In this document: piece by piece, positions 8,550 to 18,034 of the stretch | Numbering within the stretch: position 1 is the stretch's first letter | Layout: the number at the start of each line of letters is the position of its first letter | Assembly: GCF_001005315.1 (NCBI RefSeq) | Contig: NZ_LBMG01000013.1 | Coordinates: 61,944-125,943, forward strand | DNA length: 64,000 nucleotides | Source: Kordia jejudonensis | GTDB taxonomy: Bacteria > Bacteroidota > Bacteroidia > Flavobacteriales > Flavobacteriaceae | Direction of reading: 5' to 3' | Position numbers and translations under genes: made by a program | Notes under the pieces: model-generated | The model's input: the letters and a program-made list of their open reading frames with translations, nothing else | Told to the model about the DNA's origin: nothing | Database searches by the model: none

Positions 8550-8897
8550 ATGAAAACATTTGGAGCAAGTAACGAGTTCATATTTGGCGACGACCTAGAA
8601 TGGGAAACAGTTGGAGAAGGCTTAAAACGAAAAATTATGGGCTATGATGATAAAATCATGCTAGTAAAAGTACATTTTGAAGTTGGCGCTGTCGGGATCA
8701 TGCACAAACACTACCATTCACAAGTAACATACGTAGAAAGTGGCGCGTTTGATGTTACCATTGACGGAGAAACAAAAAGACTTATTGGTGGCGACTCTTT
8801 CTACATTCCGCCACATATTATGCATGGTGCTATATGCCGTGAAAGTGGCGTACTTATAGACGTTTTCAGTCCTATACGTGAAGACTTCATGGAATAA
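8550..8897 (+). CDS. kdgF: KdgF-like cupin, unsaturated uronate to DEH
   Basis: The 115-residue single-domain cupin carries the metal-binding pattern H52-x-H54-x-H56-x-Q58 (MHKHYHSQ) and a later H92 (IMHGA), as in KdgF. KdgF-family proteins speed the conversion of unsaturated monouronates released by lyases to the linear keto sugar DEH. An upstream in-frame extension to 8454 overlaps the lyase gene and has no cupin content, so the ATG at 8550 is chosen. The gene follows the lyase by 50 bp, which fits the pathway order. Confidence 0.85.
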   Translation: MKTFGASNEFIFGDDLEWETVGEGLKRKIMGYDDKIMLVKVHFEVGAVGIMHKHYHSQVTYVESGAFDVTIDGETKRLIGGDSFYIPPHIMHGAICRESGVLIDVFSPIREDFME

Positions 8898-8931
8898 TAT
8901 AAATTAATTTTTATTTAACAAAAATTTAATA

Positions 8932-8961
8932 TATATTTGGTAAACCAATCTGGTTAACCAG
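8932..8961 (+). promoter_or_regulatory. susC promoter -7 box with two GntR-type operators
   Basis: TATATTTG (8932-8939) is a -7 box. It overlaps TTGGTAAACCAA (8937-8948), and CTGGTTAACCAG follows at 8950-8961, again in 13-bp register. No good TTTG -33 element is visible. Transcription from here gives a leader of roughly 200 nt before susC. Confidence 0.7.
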
Positions 8962-8978
8962 ATTGTGAATCGCAAAAA

Positions 8979-9034
8979 AAAAGGATAGGTGCACGCCCAT
9001 CCTTTTGAGTAATTACTTCTTTGGAGGGAAGTAA
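8979..9034 (+). promoter_or_regulatory. two hairpins in the susC leader
   Basis: Hairpin 1 pairs AAAAGGAT (8979-8986) with ATCCTTTT (8999-9006), with two more G-C pairs inside. Hairpin 2 pairs TTACTTC (9013-9019) with GAAGTAA (9028-9034). They lie between the operator-linked promoter and the susC start and could act as an attenuator or stabilise the mRNA. The function is not known. Confidence 0.4.
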
Positions 9035-9155
9035 ATCTATACATAATTACTTATCGTAACATGCATACTGCTAAATTACAAAAAAAATAGAGTTTATCAG
9101 TAGAAATATAGCGTTAAGTGATTAGTTGAATACTAACTAATTAAAAAAACTAATT

Positions 9156-12100
9156 ATGAATTTAAAAACTAAGCTAACCTGCATTGCTATGCTGCTCTTC
9201 TGCATTTCAATGTATGCGCAGGACACCTTTACACTTAAAGGAAAAATAGTTGCTAAATCTGACAGCCAGCCTGTGCCAGGTGTAAATGTGCTTAATGTAA
9301 AAACATCTAAAGGTACCACAACCAACTTCGACGGACTCTACGAAATTCAAGTCAGCAAAGGAGATGTTGTACAATTCTCATACGTAGGGTTTGTGTCGCA
9401 AACTATAATTGTTGCCGACCAAACAACGCTTAACGTAACCTTAGTGGAAGATGCTTCTCAACTCGATGAAGTAGTTGTCGTAGGATACGGAACACGAAAA
9501 AAGAAGCACTTAACAGGTGCAATGTCTACATTAAATGTAGAGAAAAAAGGCTTAGACAAAATTGCCGTTTCAAGACTTGATGATGCACTTGTAGGACAAG
9601 TAGCAGGATTAAATGTAGCGGCAACAGAAGGTGAAGCAGGTTCAGATCCTACGATTCGTATTCGTGGTGTCGGTTCACTAAATGGAGATTCTGCGCCTTT
9701 AATCGTTATTGACGGATTAGTAGTTGATAGTGATTTCCTTGGAAATTTAGACATGAACGAAGTTGAAACCTTTGATGTCCTTAAAGATGCTGCCTCAACA
9801 GCTATTTACGGTTCGCGTGGTGCAAATGGTGTAATACAAATTACAACAAAGCAAGGGAAAGATGGAGATACTACATTTTCATACAATTCGTTTTTTGGTT
9901 TCAAAGAAGCAAAACAAAGTGATAGCTATTACTTTACAGTAGCTGAAACCGCAGCCGCAGAACGCGCTGCAACAGGAACATTATCCAATAGAACAGCATA
10001 CAAAGAATTACTTACGCAAGCTACAGGTATCGATAGAGACTGGCAAGACGTAATCTTTGAAGGAGGAACAATTACAACACACTCATTCAATGCGCGTGGA
10101 GGTAATAAAAACACTAAATTCAGTGCTTCATTAGGATACAACCATGATGAAGGTGTATTGTTAACAGATGATTACAAACGTTACAATGCCCGATTAAAAA
10201 TTGATACAAAAATTGGCGAAAAAATAAAAATAGGAGCCAACTTTGCTCCATCATATACAAGAAGAAGACGTTTTGATGGTTCTACACACGATATTTTAAG
10301 ACAAGCGCCATGGTTACCTTTATATCATGATGCAAATACAATACAGTTTGTCGATAGAAATACCTATCCAGATGTGCAAGTTGGTGATTATGCCATTCAA
10401 AGACATTTTGACAACTATGACTTATTTGGTGACGGTTCAGTTTTACAAGACATCAGCAACACATCGAACACAAACCCAGCAGCAAAAGTATTAGAGCGTG
10501 ATCGTAACGATTACAAATTTAAGTTAGCAGGTCTTTTCTATGGAGAATATAAAATTACAGATGGACTTAGATTCAGAGCTAGTTTAGGTGGAGATTACCA
10601 AGATACATTTAGAAATAGATGGCAAGGAGTACTGTCAAGCAGAAATGGTGCCGCAGCAGCAAGTTATTTTGAATCTAATGAAACTAGAATTCACACCTTA
10701 TCAGAAGGATATTTCACATATACCAAAGCTTTCGGAGGACACGAGTTCAACGCCGTTTTAGGAGCTTCTGCTGAAAAATGGGAGTGGCAAGGCGATAGCG
10801 CTCTTGGATCTGGATATACATCAGATTTAGTACAAACGCTAAGTGCTGCTACAGTTCTTAATGAAATACAATCGTATAAATATGAAGAAGGATTTTCATC
10901 ATTCTTTGCAAGAGTAAACTATGCTTACGAAGACAAATACTTAGCATCTTTAAGTTACAGACGAGATGGTAGCTCTATCTTTGGAGTTGATAATAAATAC
11001 GGAGATTTCCCTTCTGCTTCGGTAGGTTGGGTAGTTTCAGAAGAAGACTTTTTAAGTGAAAGTGAAGTCTTAAGCACATTAAAACTAAGAGCAAGTTTTG
11101 GTGTTACTGGAAACAAAGATATTGATACAGGAAGCAGTCTAACAGACTTATATCCATCAATCTCATTACTTGGAACAGACAACTACAACTCACAAGCTGC
11201 TTTTGTAGCGTTAAATATCGCAAACTCTGAATTGCAATGGGAACGATTAATAGAATTTAATCCAGGAATTGACTTTGGATTCTTCAACAACAAAATTACA
11301 GGATCTTTAGATTACTACACAAGAACAAGTGATCAACTATTACTATTCAATCCAGTTCCATCTTCAACAGGTTTCTCAGCAGCATTGGAAAATTTAGGAG
11401 AAGTAAGAAACTCTGGTATTGAGTTTGAACTTTCATCAAGAAACATCACAAAAGAAGACTTCAGATGGAGTACAACACTGATCGCTTCTCACAATAAAAA
11501 TGAACTATTAGATTTTGCCGATTCTAACGGACAAATTCAAAATGTAGACAGTAAAAGAGCTGCAGAATGGATCAACTTAGTAGGAAATCCTATTTCATCT
11601 TACTACGGTTGGGTTGTAGATCGTGAAATTCCTTTAGAATACATCAACGATCCATACCATCCAGTTGGTGGACAAGCACAAGATGTATATGTAAAAGATT
11701 TAAATGGTGATGGACTTATTGATGATGACGATAAAACAATCTTAGGAAATCCATATCCAGACTTAGTTTGGAGTGTGTCAAACAATTTCCAATTTAAAGA
11801 TTTCGACTTAAGCTTTATGTTTCAAGGAAGTCATGGTGCAGAAATTCGTAACATGGGAGATCAATACCTATTCAACCATTTTAACAGTGGACAAGATTTC
11901 AACACAGCTACAACGCCAGATCAAGGTTTCATCAGAGAAAAAATCTTTACGGATGCCATCATACAAGATGCAAGTTACATTGCACTTCGTAACCTAACAT
12001 TTGGATACAATCTTCCAGATGATATTGCAAACCGATTTGGCGCATCTTCTTTTAGATTATATGCAACTGGTCAAAACCTTTTATACTTCACAGCAAGTGA

Positions 12101-12218
12101 TTATACAGGATTCAATCCAGAATCAATAAACAATACAAGTGCAACAACTTATGGATATCAACGTGCTGGTTCTCCAGTATTTAGTACGGTATCTTTAGGT
12201 TTAAATGTACAATTTTAA
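9156..12218 (+). CDS. SusC-like TonB-dependent transporter (alginate oligomers)
   Basis: The 1020-residue outer-membrane beta-barrel importer has a signal peptide (ending MYAQ), a carboxypeptidase-like regulatory domain (about 26-105), the DEVVVVGYG plug motif, the plug domain and a 22-strand barrel ending in the aromatic LNVQF. With SusD it would import alginate oligosaccharides using TonB energy. It has no STN domain, so there is no hint of FecR-type signalling. susD starts 27 bp downstream, and a PKD lipoprotein and a PL7 lyase complete the operon. The substrate is inferred from these neighbours. Confidence 0.92.
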   Translation: MNLKTKLTCIAMLLFCISMYAQDTFTLKGKIVAKSDSQPVPGVNVLNVKTSKGTTTNFDGLYEIQVSKGDVVQFSYVGFVSQTIIVADQTTLNVTLVEDASQLDEVVVVGYGTRKKKHLTGAMSTLNVEKKGLDKIAVSRLDDALVGQVAGLNVAATEGEAGSDPTIRIRGVGSLNGDSAPLIVIDGLVVDSDFLGNLDMNEVETFDVLKDAASTAIYGSRGANGVIQITTKQGKDGDTTFSYNSFFGFKEAKQSDSYYFTVAETAAAERAATGTLSNRTAYKELLTQATGIDRDWQDVIFEGGTITTHSFNARGGNKNTKFSASLGYNHDEGVLLTDDYKRYNARLKIDTKIGEKIKIGANFAPSYTRRRRFDGSTHDILRQAPWLPLYHDANTIQFVDRNTYPDVQVGDYAIQRHFDNYDLFGDGSVLQDISNTSNTNPAAKVLERDRNDYKFKLAGLFYGEYKITDGLRFRASLGGDYQDTFRNRWQGVLSSRNGAAAASYFESNETRIHTLSEGYFTYTKAFGGHEFNAVLGASAEKWEWQGDSALGSGYTSDLVQTLSAATVLNEIQSYKYEEGFSSFFARVNYAYEDKYLASLSYRRDGSSIFGVDNKYGDFPSASVGWVVSEEDFLSESEVLSTLKLRASFGVTGNKDIDTGSSLTDLYPSISLLGTDNYNSQAAFVALNIANSELQWERLIEFNPGIDFGFFNNKITGSLDYYTRTSDQLLLFNPVPSSTGFSAALENLGEVRNSGIEFELSSRNITKEDFRWSTTLIASHNKNELLDFADSNGQIQNVDSKRAAEWINLVGNPISSYYGWVVDREIPLEYINDPYHPVGGQAQDVYVKDLNGDGLIDDDDKTILGNPYPDLVWSVSNNFQFKDFDLSFMFQGSHGAEIRNMGDQYLFNHFNSGQDFNTATTPDQGFIREKIFTDAIIQDASYIALRNLTFGYNLPDDIANRFGASSFRLYATGQNLLYFTASDYTGFNPESINNTSATTYGYQRAGSPVFSTVSLGLNVQF

Positions 12219-12245
12219 CTAGACGATTTATAAAAACATTTAAGT

Positions 12246-13667
12246 ATGAAACAATTAAAATATATAAGTTTTTTGATGCTTGTGATAAGCTTTCATTCTT
12301 GTCACAAAGACCTCTTAGAGCCAGTGCCAGAAGCAGCTGTAGGTAGTGATAACTACTTTCTAAACGATCAACAAATTGAAACTGGTGTCAATGCTATTTA
12401 TGACGCTATACAAGGTGTTAATTCCACAAGTCTAGACGATAATCGTGGTGTACAACAAGAATTTTACGTTACAGAAATGCGTAGCGATAATACAAGAACA
12501 AAAAGCCAAGAAGGAGAAGCTGCACAGTTTGAAAGCTATGCGATAACAGCTAACAATGGTATTGTAGAAAACTACTATAGAAGCTGTTACAGTACTATTT
12601 TTAGAGCCAACTTGGTATTAGGGAATCTTGGAAATGCTTCAAACACAATGCTCCCTATTTTTGAAGGAGAAGCAAAATTTGCAAGAGCCTACACTTACTT
12701 TAACTTAGTACGACTTTTTGGAGATGTTCCTTTAGTAGACAGAACGATTACACTTGAAGAAGATGAAATCGCTTTTACAAGAGTCAATACAGCTACTATT
12801 TATGAATTAATCATTAGCGATTTGGAAACTGCTGCTGCAAATCTTAGCAACGGAGAATATACAAGAGCTTCCAAAGCTGCCGCAGAAGCATTACTAGCCA
12901 AAGTACACCTAACATTAGGAAACTATTTGGAAGCACAAATTCTTTGCGAAAATGTAATGAGCTACGGATATGGTTTAGAGCCAAACTTTAATGATATCTT
13001 TTACAATGAAGGAAACAATGAACTTATTTTTGTAATCGCTTACAACCAAGGTATAGAAGCAGATAGTCAAGACTTTTCTGCGGAGTTTATGAATGGTGTT
13101 GGACGTACAGTTGGTGTAAACTATGTTACGCAAGATGCAAGCGACTTTTTAGATGCTAGCGGAGGAAACAGAACACCGTTTTCATACCGTATTGATCCAT
13201 TACAACCAACACAAAGACAAGTGGTAAAATACTTGCCAAACGGTGAAGATGGTGGCGCTAACGGTAATGTTTTTGATGCCGATGCTACCTTATCAGGAAA
13301 CGACTGGGTTGTATTACGATATGCCGATGTATTACTAATGCATGTTGAAGCTATAATGGGAAGCAACCAAAGTACAGCCAATGGAGCTGCATTAACGTCT
13401 TTTCAATTAATACGTAACAGAGCTGGCTTAACAGATATGGTAACTTCAGTAACAAAACAAGAACTATTAGATGAAAGACGTGCCGAATTAGCATTCGAAA
13501 ATCAACGCTTATTTGATCTCATACGTTTTGGAGAAGCTCAAAATGTACTATCTACATTCTCAGCGGCAAACAATTATACCTTTACTGCAACAGATTTATT
13601 ATTGCCAATTCCACAGCGTGAAATAAATCTTAGTAATGGTTTAATGACTCAAAATCCAGGCTACTAA
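12246..13667 (+). CDS. RagB/SusD surface glycan-binding lipoprotein
   Basis: The 473-residue protein has a lipobox (SFHSC), an N-terminal SusD-like domain with TPR-type helices, and the C-terminal RagB/SusD part with ELLDERRAELAFENQRLFDLIRF and the closing LLPIPQREINL...NPGY, all typical of the family. It caps the SusC barrel and delivers oligosaccharides. The pairing with the upstream transporter gene (27 bp apart) supports an alginate-oligomer ligand. Confidence 0.93.
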   Translation: MKQLKYISFLMLVISFHSCHKDLLEPVPEAAVGSDNYFLNDQQIETGVNAIYDAIQGVNSTSLDDNRGVQQEFYVTEMRSDNTRTKSQEGEAAQFESYAITANNGIVENYYRSCYSTIFRANLVLGNLGNASNTMLPIFEGEAKFARAYTYFNLVRLFGDVPLVDRTITLEEDEIAFTRVNTATIYELIISDLETAAANLSNGEYTRASKAAAEALLAKVHLTLGNYLEAQILCENVMSYGYGLEPNFNDIFYNEGNNELIFVIAYNQGIEADSQDFSAEFMNGVGRTVGVNYVTQDASDFLDASGGNRTPFSYRIDPLQPTQRQVVKYLPNGEDGGANGNVFDADATLSGNDWVVLRYADVLLMHVEAIMGSNQSTANGAALTSFQLIRNRAGLTDMVTSVTKQELLDERRAELAFENQRLFDLIRFGEAQNVLSTFSAANNYTFTATDLLLPIPQREINLSNGLMTQNPGY

Positions 13668-13685
13668 AACTAAAAAAGACATATT

Positions 13686-14681
13686 ATGAAAAAAACAATC
13701 AAAATAGTTGGGATGGCATTTCTACTTGTAGGAGCGTTCATATACCAATCTTGCGACATCGATAAATTTGAACCGCTAGGAGAAAATTCAATTGCTGATG
13801 CTACGCCACCAGAAGCATCCTTCTCTTTTACACAAGGTCAAGGAGCTGGCGAAGAATGGAAAAACTATACATTTGCCAATCTATCCACAAGTGCTACAGG
13901 ATATCTATGGGATTATGGAGATGGAAACACTTCTACAGATGTAGACGGAGAAAATACATATCCAGGAGAAGGTTCATATACAGTAACATTAACAGCTACT
14001 GATGCTCTTGGAGTGGTAAGTACTGCAATGCAAGTTATTGAAGTAGTAGAACCGCCTGTGCCTTTAGTGGCAGATCCTGTATTAGTAAACGCTGATTTTA
14101 ACAGACTGGCTAAACTAGGTTCAACTAACACATGTTCTTGTTCAGGATGGGATAATGATGACATCGGTGAGCAAGGAGAATCAAGTTCTGGTAATGGTGG
14201 TTCTGATAATGTTGTCAAATTTGACAATAACGAACCTGATCATGTATATCAAGAATTTGCAGTGACACCAAACGCAGATTATACAATGGAAATAGTTGTA
14301 TCACACAAAGAAATAGCTTCCTCACCAGGTAGTTACCCTGGAAGTATGCTTGAAGTACGAATTTTATCAGGCGCTGGTTACATCAGCGGATACACACCAA
14401 CCTATTATGCAACTGCTCCAGAGTTTCCAAATTCTGGCTATGGTTATACAACTGTTGCACAAGTAGAAGATCCTGCAAACAATCTTTTAGTTGAATCTAT
14501 ATCAAATCCTAACGATGATGGCTACTTCACATACACCTACACATTCAATGTAGGAGCTAATGATAGTGTGGCACTCTTCATTAGAGGTACTGGAGGCGAT
14601 AGCAGTGTTGGAAGTTATGGATATAACAGTGGAGACGAAGAAATAAGAGCTGATTCGGTAACCATTACAGCAATAAACTAA
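13686..14681 (+). CDS. PKD-domain surface lipoprotein (SusE/F position)
   Basis: The 331-residue protein has a lipobox (YQSC), one PKD domain (about 45-120, with the hallmark GYLWDYGDGNTSTD and GSYTVTLTATD) and a C-terminal beta-rich domain (about 130-331) that is likely to bind glycan. Alginate loci of Flavobacteriaceae often encode a PKD lipoprotein after SusD, so a role as an accessory alginate-binding protein on the cell surface is likely. No catalytic motif is seen. Confidence 0.8.
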   Translation: MKKTIKIVGMAFLLVGAFIYQSCDIDKFEPLGENSIADATPPEASFSFTQGQGAGEEWKNYTFANLSTSATGYLWDYGDGNTSTDVDGENTYPGEGSYTVTLTATDALGVVSTAMQVIEVVEPPVPLVADPVLVNADFNRLAKLGSTNTCSCSGWDNDDIGEQGESSSGNGGSDNVVKFDNNEPDHVYQEFAVTPNADYTMEIVVSHKEIASSPGSYPGSMLEVRILSGAGYISGYTPTYYATAPEFPNSGYGYTTVAQVEDPANNLLVESISNPNDDGYFTYTYTFNVGANDSVALFIRGTGGDSSVGSYGYNSGDEEIRADSVTITAIN

Positions 14682-14692
14682 TAATACATTAT

Positions 14693-15604
14693 ATGAACTT
14701 TAAATCGTTACTTATTTTATTCTTCGTTCTTAGCCTACATACTGGTTTTGCACAGTCTAACGATACCGCGGAAACAGCTATGACAAAAAAGGAACAAAAG
14801 AAAAAGAAGCGAAAGAAGAAAAAAAGGAAAAAGTTTAAATTACCTAAGATTGATTTATCTCATTGGAAAGTGACAACACCTGCGGGAAATGGAAAAAAAC
14901 CGCAGGAAGTGTCGCCCCCTGAAATACTAAACTATGCAACAAATAAAGACTTACTACCATACATGTACAACGACTCTGTACGTGGAGCAATAGTATTCTA
15001 TGCATATCCAAGTAAAGCCACTACGGCAAATACCAAATACTCTCGTTCGGAATTAAGAGAGCAAATGGTGCCTGGGAAAAACAATGTCAATTGGACATTC
15101 AAAGATGGTGGCATCATGAAAGGGAAACTTGCAATTGATGAAATTTCTCGTGATAAAAATGGTAAATACCACAAAGTAATTATCATGCAAATTCACGGAC
15201 GTTTAACAAACGAACAACGTGATTTAATCGGTCAAAAAGACAACAATGCGCCACCAATACTAAAAATATATTGGCAAAATGGCAAAGTGCGTGTCAAAAC
15301 AAAAGTGCTAAAAAACTTAAATGCTACCGATGAAGAACTATTGCATGAAGATGCATGGGGTGATGATAAAGGGTTTACATTTAAGCAAAAAGTAGGCTTT
15401 AAAAAATTTAGACTTGAAGTACGTGTAAGTGAAGGAAAAATGACTATTGTGTTAAATAATAACGAATTCAAAACCTATGAAAACGTTCACATGCGAAAGT
15501 GGGGAATCTTTGAAAACTATTTCAAAGCAGGTAACTACTTTCAGTCACGTGATGAAGGTGCATTTGCAAAAGTTCGGTATTACACTTTAGAAGTATCACA
15601 TTAA
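14693..15604 (+). CDS. PL7 alginate lyase with polybasic linker
   Basis: The 303-residue protein has a Sec signal ending near TGFAQ, without a lipobox. Residues 32-49 hold 15 Lys/Arg out of 18, then comes one PL7 catalytic domain with YSRSELREQM, QIHG and YFKAGNYF. Family knowledge gives beta-elimination of alginate. The polybasic segment is unusual and could bind polyanionic alginate or the cell envelope electrostatically (inference). The catalytic domain resembles the lyase at 3556, sharing HWKV/NWKV, KIYW and FENYFKAGNY. It is the last gene of the susCD operon, 11 bp after the PKD gene. Confidence 0.88.
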   Translation: MNFKSLLILFFVLSLHTGFAQSNDTAETAMTKKEQKKKKRKKKKRKKFKLPKIDLSHWKVTTPAGNGKKPQEVSPPEILNYATNKDLLPYMYNDSVRGAIVFYAYPSKATTANTKYSRSELREQMVPGKNNVNWTFKDGGIMKGKLAIDEISRDKNGKYHKVIIMQIHGRLTNEQRDLIGQKDNNAPPILKIYWQNGKVRVKTKVLKNLNATDEELLHEDAWGDDKGFTFKQKVGFKKFRLEVRVSEGKMTIVLNNNEFKTYENVHMRKWGIFENYFKAGNYFQSRDEGAFAKVRYYTLEVSH

Positions 15605-15731
15605 AAAAATAATAAAGTTAATTTATATTTGAATAGAAGCTTTTCATTGAGTTTTACTGGTCTATAACGGATCAGTAAAATTCAAGTCAAAGATTTCTAA
15701 AAATGTTAACGTGTATTCCTTATTATTTTTT

Positions 15732-15761
15732 TAAATTTAACATATAAAGCTGGTTAACCAA
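15732..15761 (+). promoter_or_regulatory. gntR promoter with single operator
   Basis: A single CTGGTTAACCAA (15750-15761) lies 17 bp before the regulator start, with a -7-like TAAATTTA at 15732-15739. It is the same motif as before the lyase and susC genes, which suggests autoregulation. Confidence 0.6.
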
Positions 15762-15778
15762 TTATAGTAGCGACCTCT

Positions 15779-16480
15779 ATGAAATTAGACATACTTACGA
15801 AAACAGAAACACTTGATCTTCAAAAAACGATTATTTCCAAAATACGTGATTTAATCAATTTCAAAAACCTAGAACCTGGCGACAAACTTCCGTCAGAACG
15901 TATGCTTTCTGAAAAATTTGAAGTGACAAGAAGTAATGTTAGAGAAGCGATACAAAAACTTGAATTTTATGGGTTACTAGAATCAATTCCTCAAAGTGGA
16001 ACATTTGTAGCTAATATTGGCGTAACCGCAATGAACGGAATGATAGAAGACATTCTCCGTTTAGAAGAACCAGACTTTAAATCGCTAGTAGAAACTAGAA
16101 TTCTCTTAGAACTCAAAACAGCACGTTTAGCCGCTTTGCGTAGAACAGACGAGGATTTAGAAAAAATGAAAGAAGCACTCGATGCGTATACCGAAAAAGT
16201 ACGCAATGGAGAAGATGCTGTACAAGAAGATTTGCTATTTCACTTAGCCATTGCCAAAGCCTGTGGAAACAGTACAATGAATACATTCATGCTAATCATC
16301 ACGCCTGAAATCATTACGAACTTTGAAAAATATCATGTCTGTGATGGCGATCAAGCACAAAAAGGAATACAAGAACATGTGGAAATTTATGAAGCTATAA
16401 AAAGTAAACAACCACAATTGGCAAAACAAAAAATGAAAGAACACTTTAAAATGTTATACCAATACTGTTATAATATTTAA
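15779..16480 (+). CDS. FadR-subfamily GntR regulator of the alginate locus
   Basis: The 233-residue protein has an N-terminal winged helix (about 10-78) with LEPGDKLPSERMLSEKFEVTRSNVREAIQKL and a C-terminal all-helical FCD domain (about 95-225). FCD regulators sense small carboxylates, and FadR-group operators have the form TxGTxxACxA. TGGTWWACCA sites of that type occur before this gene, two lyase genes and susC, so this protein is the best candidate for the regulon's repressor. DEH or KDG would be a sensible inducer (inference). Confidence 0.88.
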   Translation: MKLDILTKTETLDLQKTIISKIRDLINFKNLEPGDKLPSERMLSEKFEVTRSNVREAIQKLEFYGLLESIPQSGTFVANIGVTAMNGMIEDILRLEEPDFKSLVETRILLELKTARLAALRRTDEDLEKMKEALDAYTEKVRNGEDAVQEDLLFHLAIAKACGNSTMNTFMLIITPEIITNFEKYHVCDGDQAQKGIQEHVEIYEAIKSKQPQLAKQKMKEHFKMLYQYCYNI

Positions 16481-16534
16481 AAAAAGATATGATCAATTTT
16501 GAAAATGCACGATTTTAAAATTGAATAAAAAATA

Positions 16535-16557
16535 GGAGGGAAGTAATTTTATAGATA
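16535..16557 (+). repeat. leader element shared with susC
   Basis: GGAGGGAAGTAA plus the following 11 bases match 9023-9045 in the susC leader at 20 of 23 positions. Both copies lie well upstream (110-145 bp) of an alginate uptake gene. Apart from this element and the LacI-like palindrome at its right end, the 220-bp gap 16481-16700 shows nothing else. Confidence 0.4.
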
Positions 16558-16692
16558 GAAAAACGTACTGCGTCATTCTTCACAATACAATTACAGACAA
16601 AAATAACTAAGCTATTTGCTTTAACACTTTACATACAATACTTGTCACACAAGGATTCGTATACACACTGTAGTAGTAAATATCATAAAAAC

Positions 16693-16704
16693 ATAAACGT
16701 TTGA
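16693..16704 (+). promoter_or_regulatory. possible LacI-type operator at the transporter start
   Basis: ATAAACGTTTGA has the 8-bp core AAACGTTT of the two perfect palindromes between lacI and the KDG kinase and matches 10 of 12 positions of their centre. It overlaps the TTG start codon of the transporter gene. Confidence 0.35.
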
Positions 16705-17990
16705 AAATAAAAGGACTAAGGTGGTGGATTATAATGCTAATCTTCATAGCCACTGTAATAAACTACATAGATAGAACTGCCTTTGCATTACTTTGGCCGC
16801 AAATGGGCGAAGACTTAGGTATGGACAAATCTGACTATGCTACCATGCTCAACGTATTTTTAGCATGTTATGCGATTGGTAAATTTGCTTCTGGAAAACT
16901 CTATGATGCCATCGGAACACGCTTGGGTTTCACAGTATCTATCATTGTATGGTCAGTAGCTTCAGCATTTCACGCATTTGCAAGAGGTTTAATAACCCTG
17001 TCAATCTTCAGAGGTTTATTAGGTTTAGGAGAAGCAGGAAACTGGCCTGGAGCCGTAAAAAGTAATGGAGAATGGTTTCCCGTTAAAGAACGCGCCATCG
17101 CACAAGGAATATTCAATGCAGGTGCCTCTATTGGAAATGTAATTGCACCATTTGTCATTGTATTCCTATACTCAAGATTCGGATGGCAAACCACGTACAT
17201 CATCTTAGGAGCTATCGGATTACTTTGGGTAATTCCTTGGTTATTCCTAAACAAATCAACTCCAGAAAAACATCCTTGGGTTACCGATAAAGAACGAAAC
17301 CTAATTCTTTCCAGTAGAATAGACAACGTAGAAGAAGAAACAACAGTAAAAGCAAAAAGTTTATCTGTCGGTAAAATACTAAGCTACAAAGAATCATGGG
17401 GCGTATTAACATGCCGCTTCTTTATAGAACCTATTTGGTGGTTCTTTGCAGGATGGATGCCAATTTACTTAAATGATAAATTTGGACTAAGCATTGAAGA
17501 AATTGCAGGAACCATGTGGATATCATATCTAATGGCTGCAGCTGGAAGTATCATCGGCGGAATGTTTGTGCGCGAACTAATTAAAAAATACTCCGTAGAC
17601 ATTTCAAGAAAAGCAACCATTGCTTTAGGAGGTCTATTAGTCTTAATCGCTTTTGTATGTATCATTACACTAGTGAAAGAAGACAACTTCATGACATTCA
17701 TATATTTTGCAGGATTGGCACTATTCGGATTTCAATTTGCAATTGGAAACATTCAAACCATATCAAGTGACTTATTCAGAGGATCATCTGTAGGAACACT
17801 TGCAGGATTAGCAGGTACGGTTGCCGCAGTGTCTCCAATGATTATGAACTGGTTTATCGGAAAAATTACAGCAGGCGGATCGTACGTACCAGCGTTTATC
17901 GCAATTTGTGTTTCGGTGGTATTAGGAGTAATTGCAATATTTGTACTAATAAAAAATATAGGTCCTGTTAGGAAAACAATAACATCATAA
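16701..17990 (+). CDS. MFS hexuronate (DEH/KDG) transporter, ExuT-like
   Basis: The 429-residue protein has about 12 membrane segments of the anion:cation symporter family of the major facilitator superfamily. The N-terminal MKIKGLRWWII resembles the start of ExuT, which supports the TTG start over the internal ATG at 16734. INYIDRTAFALLWPQM and GLLGLGEAGNWPGAVK are family hallmarks. It would carry monomeric uronate products such as DEH across the inner membrane. It lies between the GntR regulator and the DEH-reductase-like gene. Confidence 0.87.
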   Translation: MKIKGLRWWIIMLIFIATVINYIDRTAFALLWPQMGEDLGMDKSDYATMLNVFLACYAIGKFASGKLYDAIGTRLGFTVSIIVWSVASAFHAFARGLITLSIFRGLLGLGEAGNWPGAVKSNGEWFPVKERAIAQGIFNAGASIGNVIAPFVIVFLYSRFGWQTTYIILGAIGLLWVIPWLFLNKSTPEKHPWVTDKERNLILSSRIDNVEEETTVKAKSLSVGKILSYKESWGVLTCRFFIEPIWWFFAGWMPIYLNDKFGLSIEEIAGTMWISYLMAAAGSIIGGMFVRELIKKYSVDISRKATIALGGLLVLIAFVCIITLVKEDNFMTFIYFAGLALFGFQFAIGNIQTISSDLFRGSSVGTLAGLAGTVAAVSPMIMNWFIGKITAGGSYVPAFIAICVSVVLGVIAIFVLIKNIGPVRKTITS

Positions 17991-18034
17991 CAATAAACAT
18001 TCAACAAAAATAATAGCATAATAAAAATACAACT

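Noticed and set aside
9061..9090. Tiny open frame in the susC leader (ATG to TAG, 9 codons)
   Set aside because: It is AT-rich and so short that chance is the simplest explanation; no ribosome-binding support.
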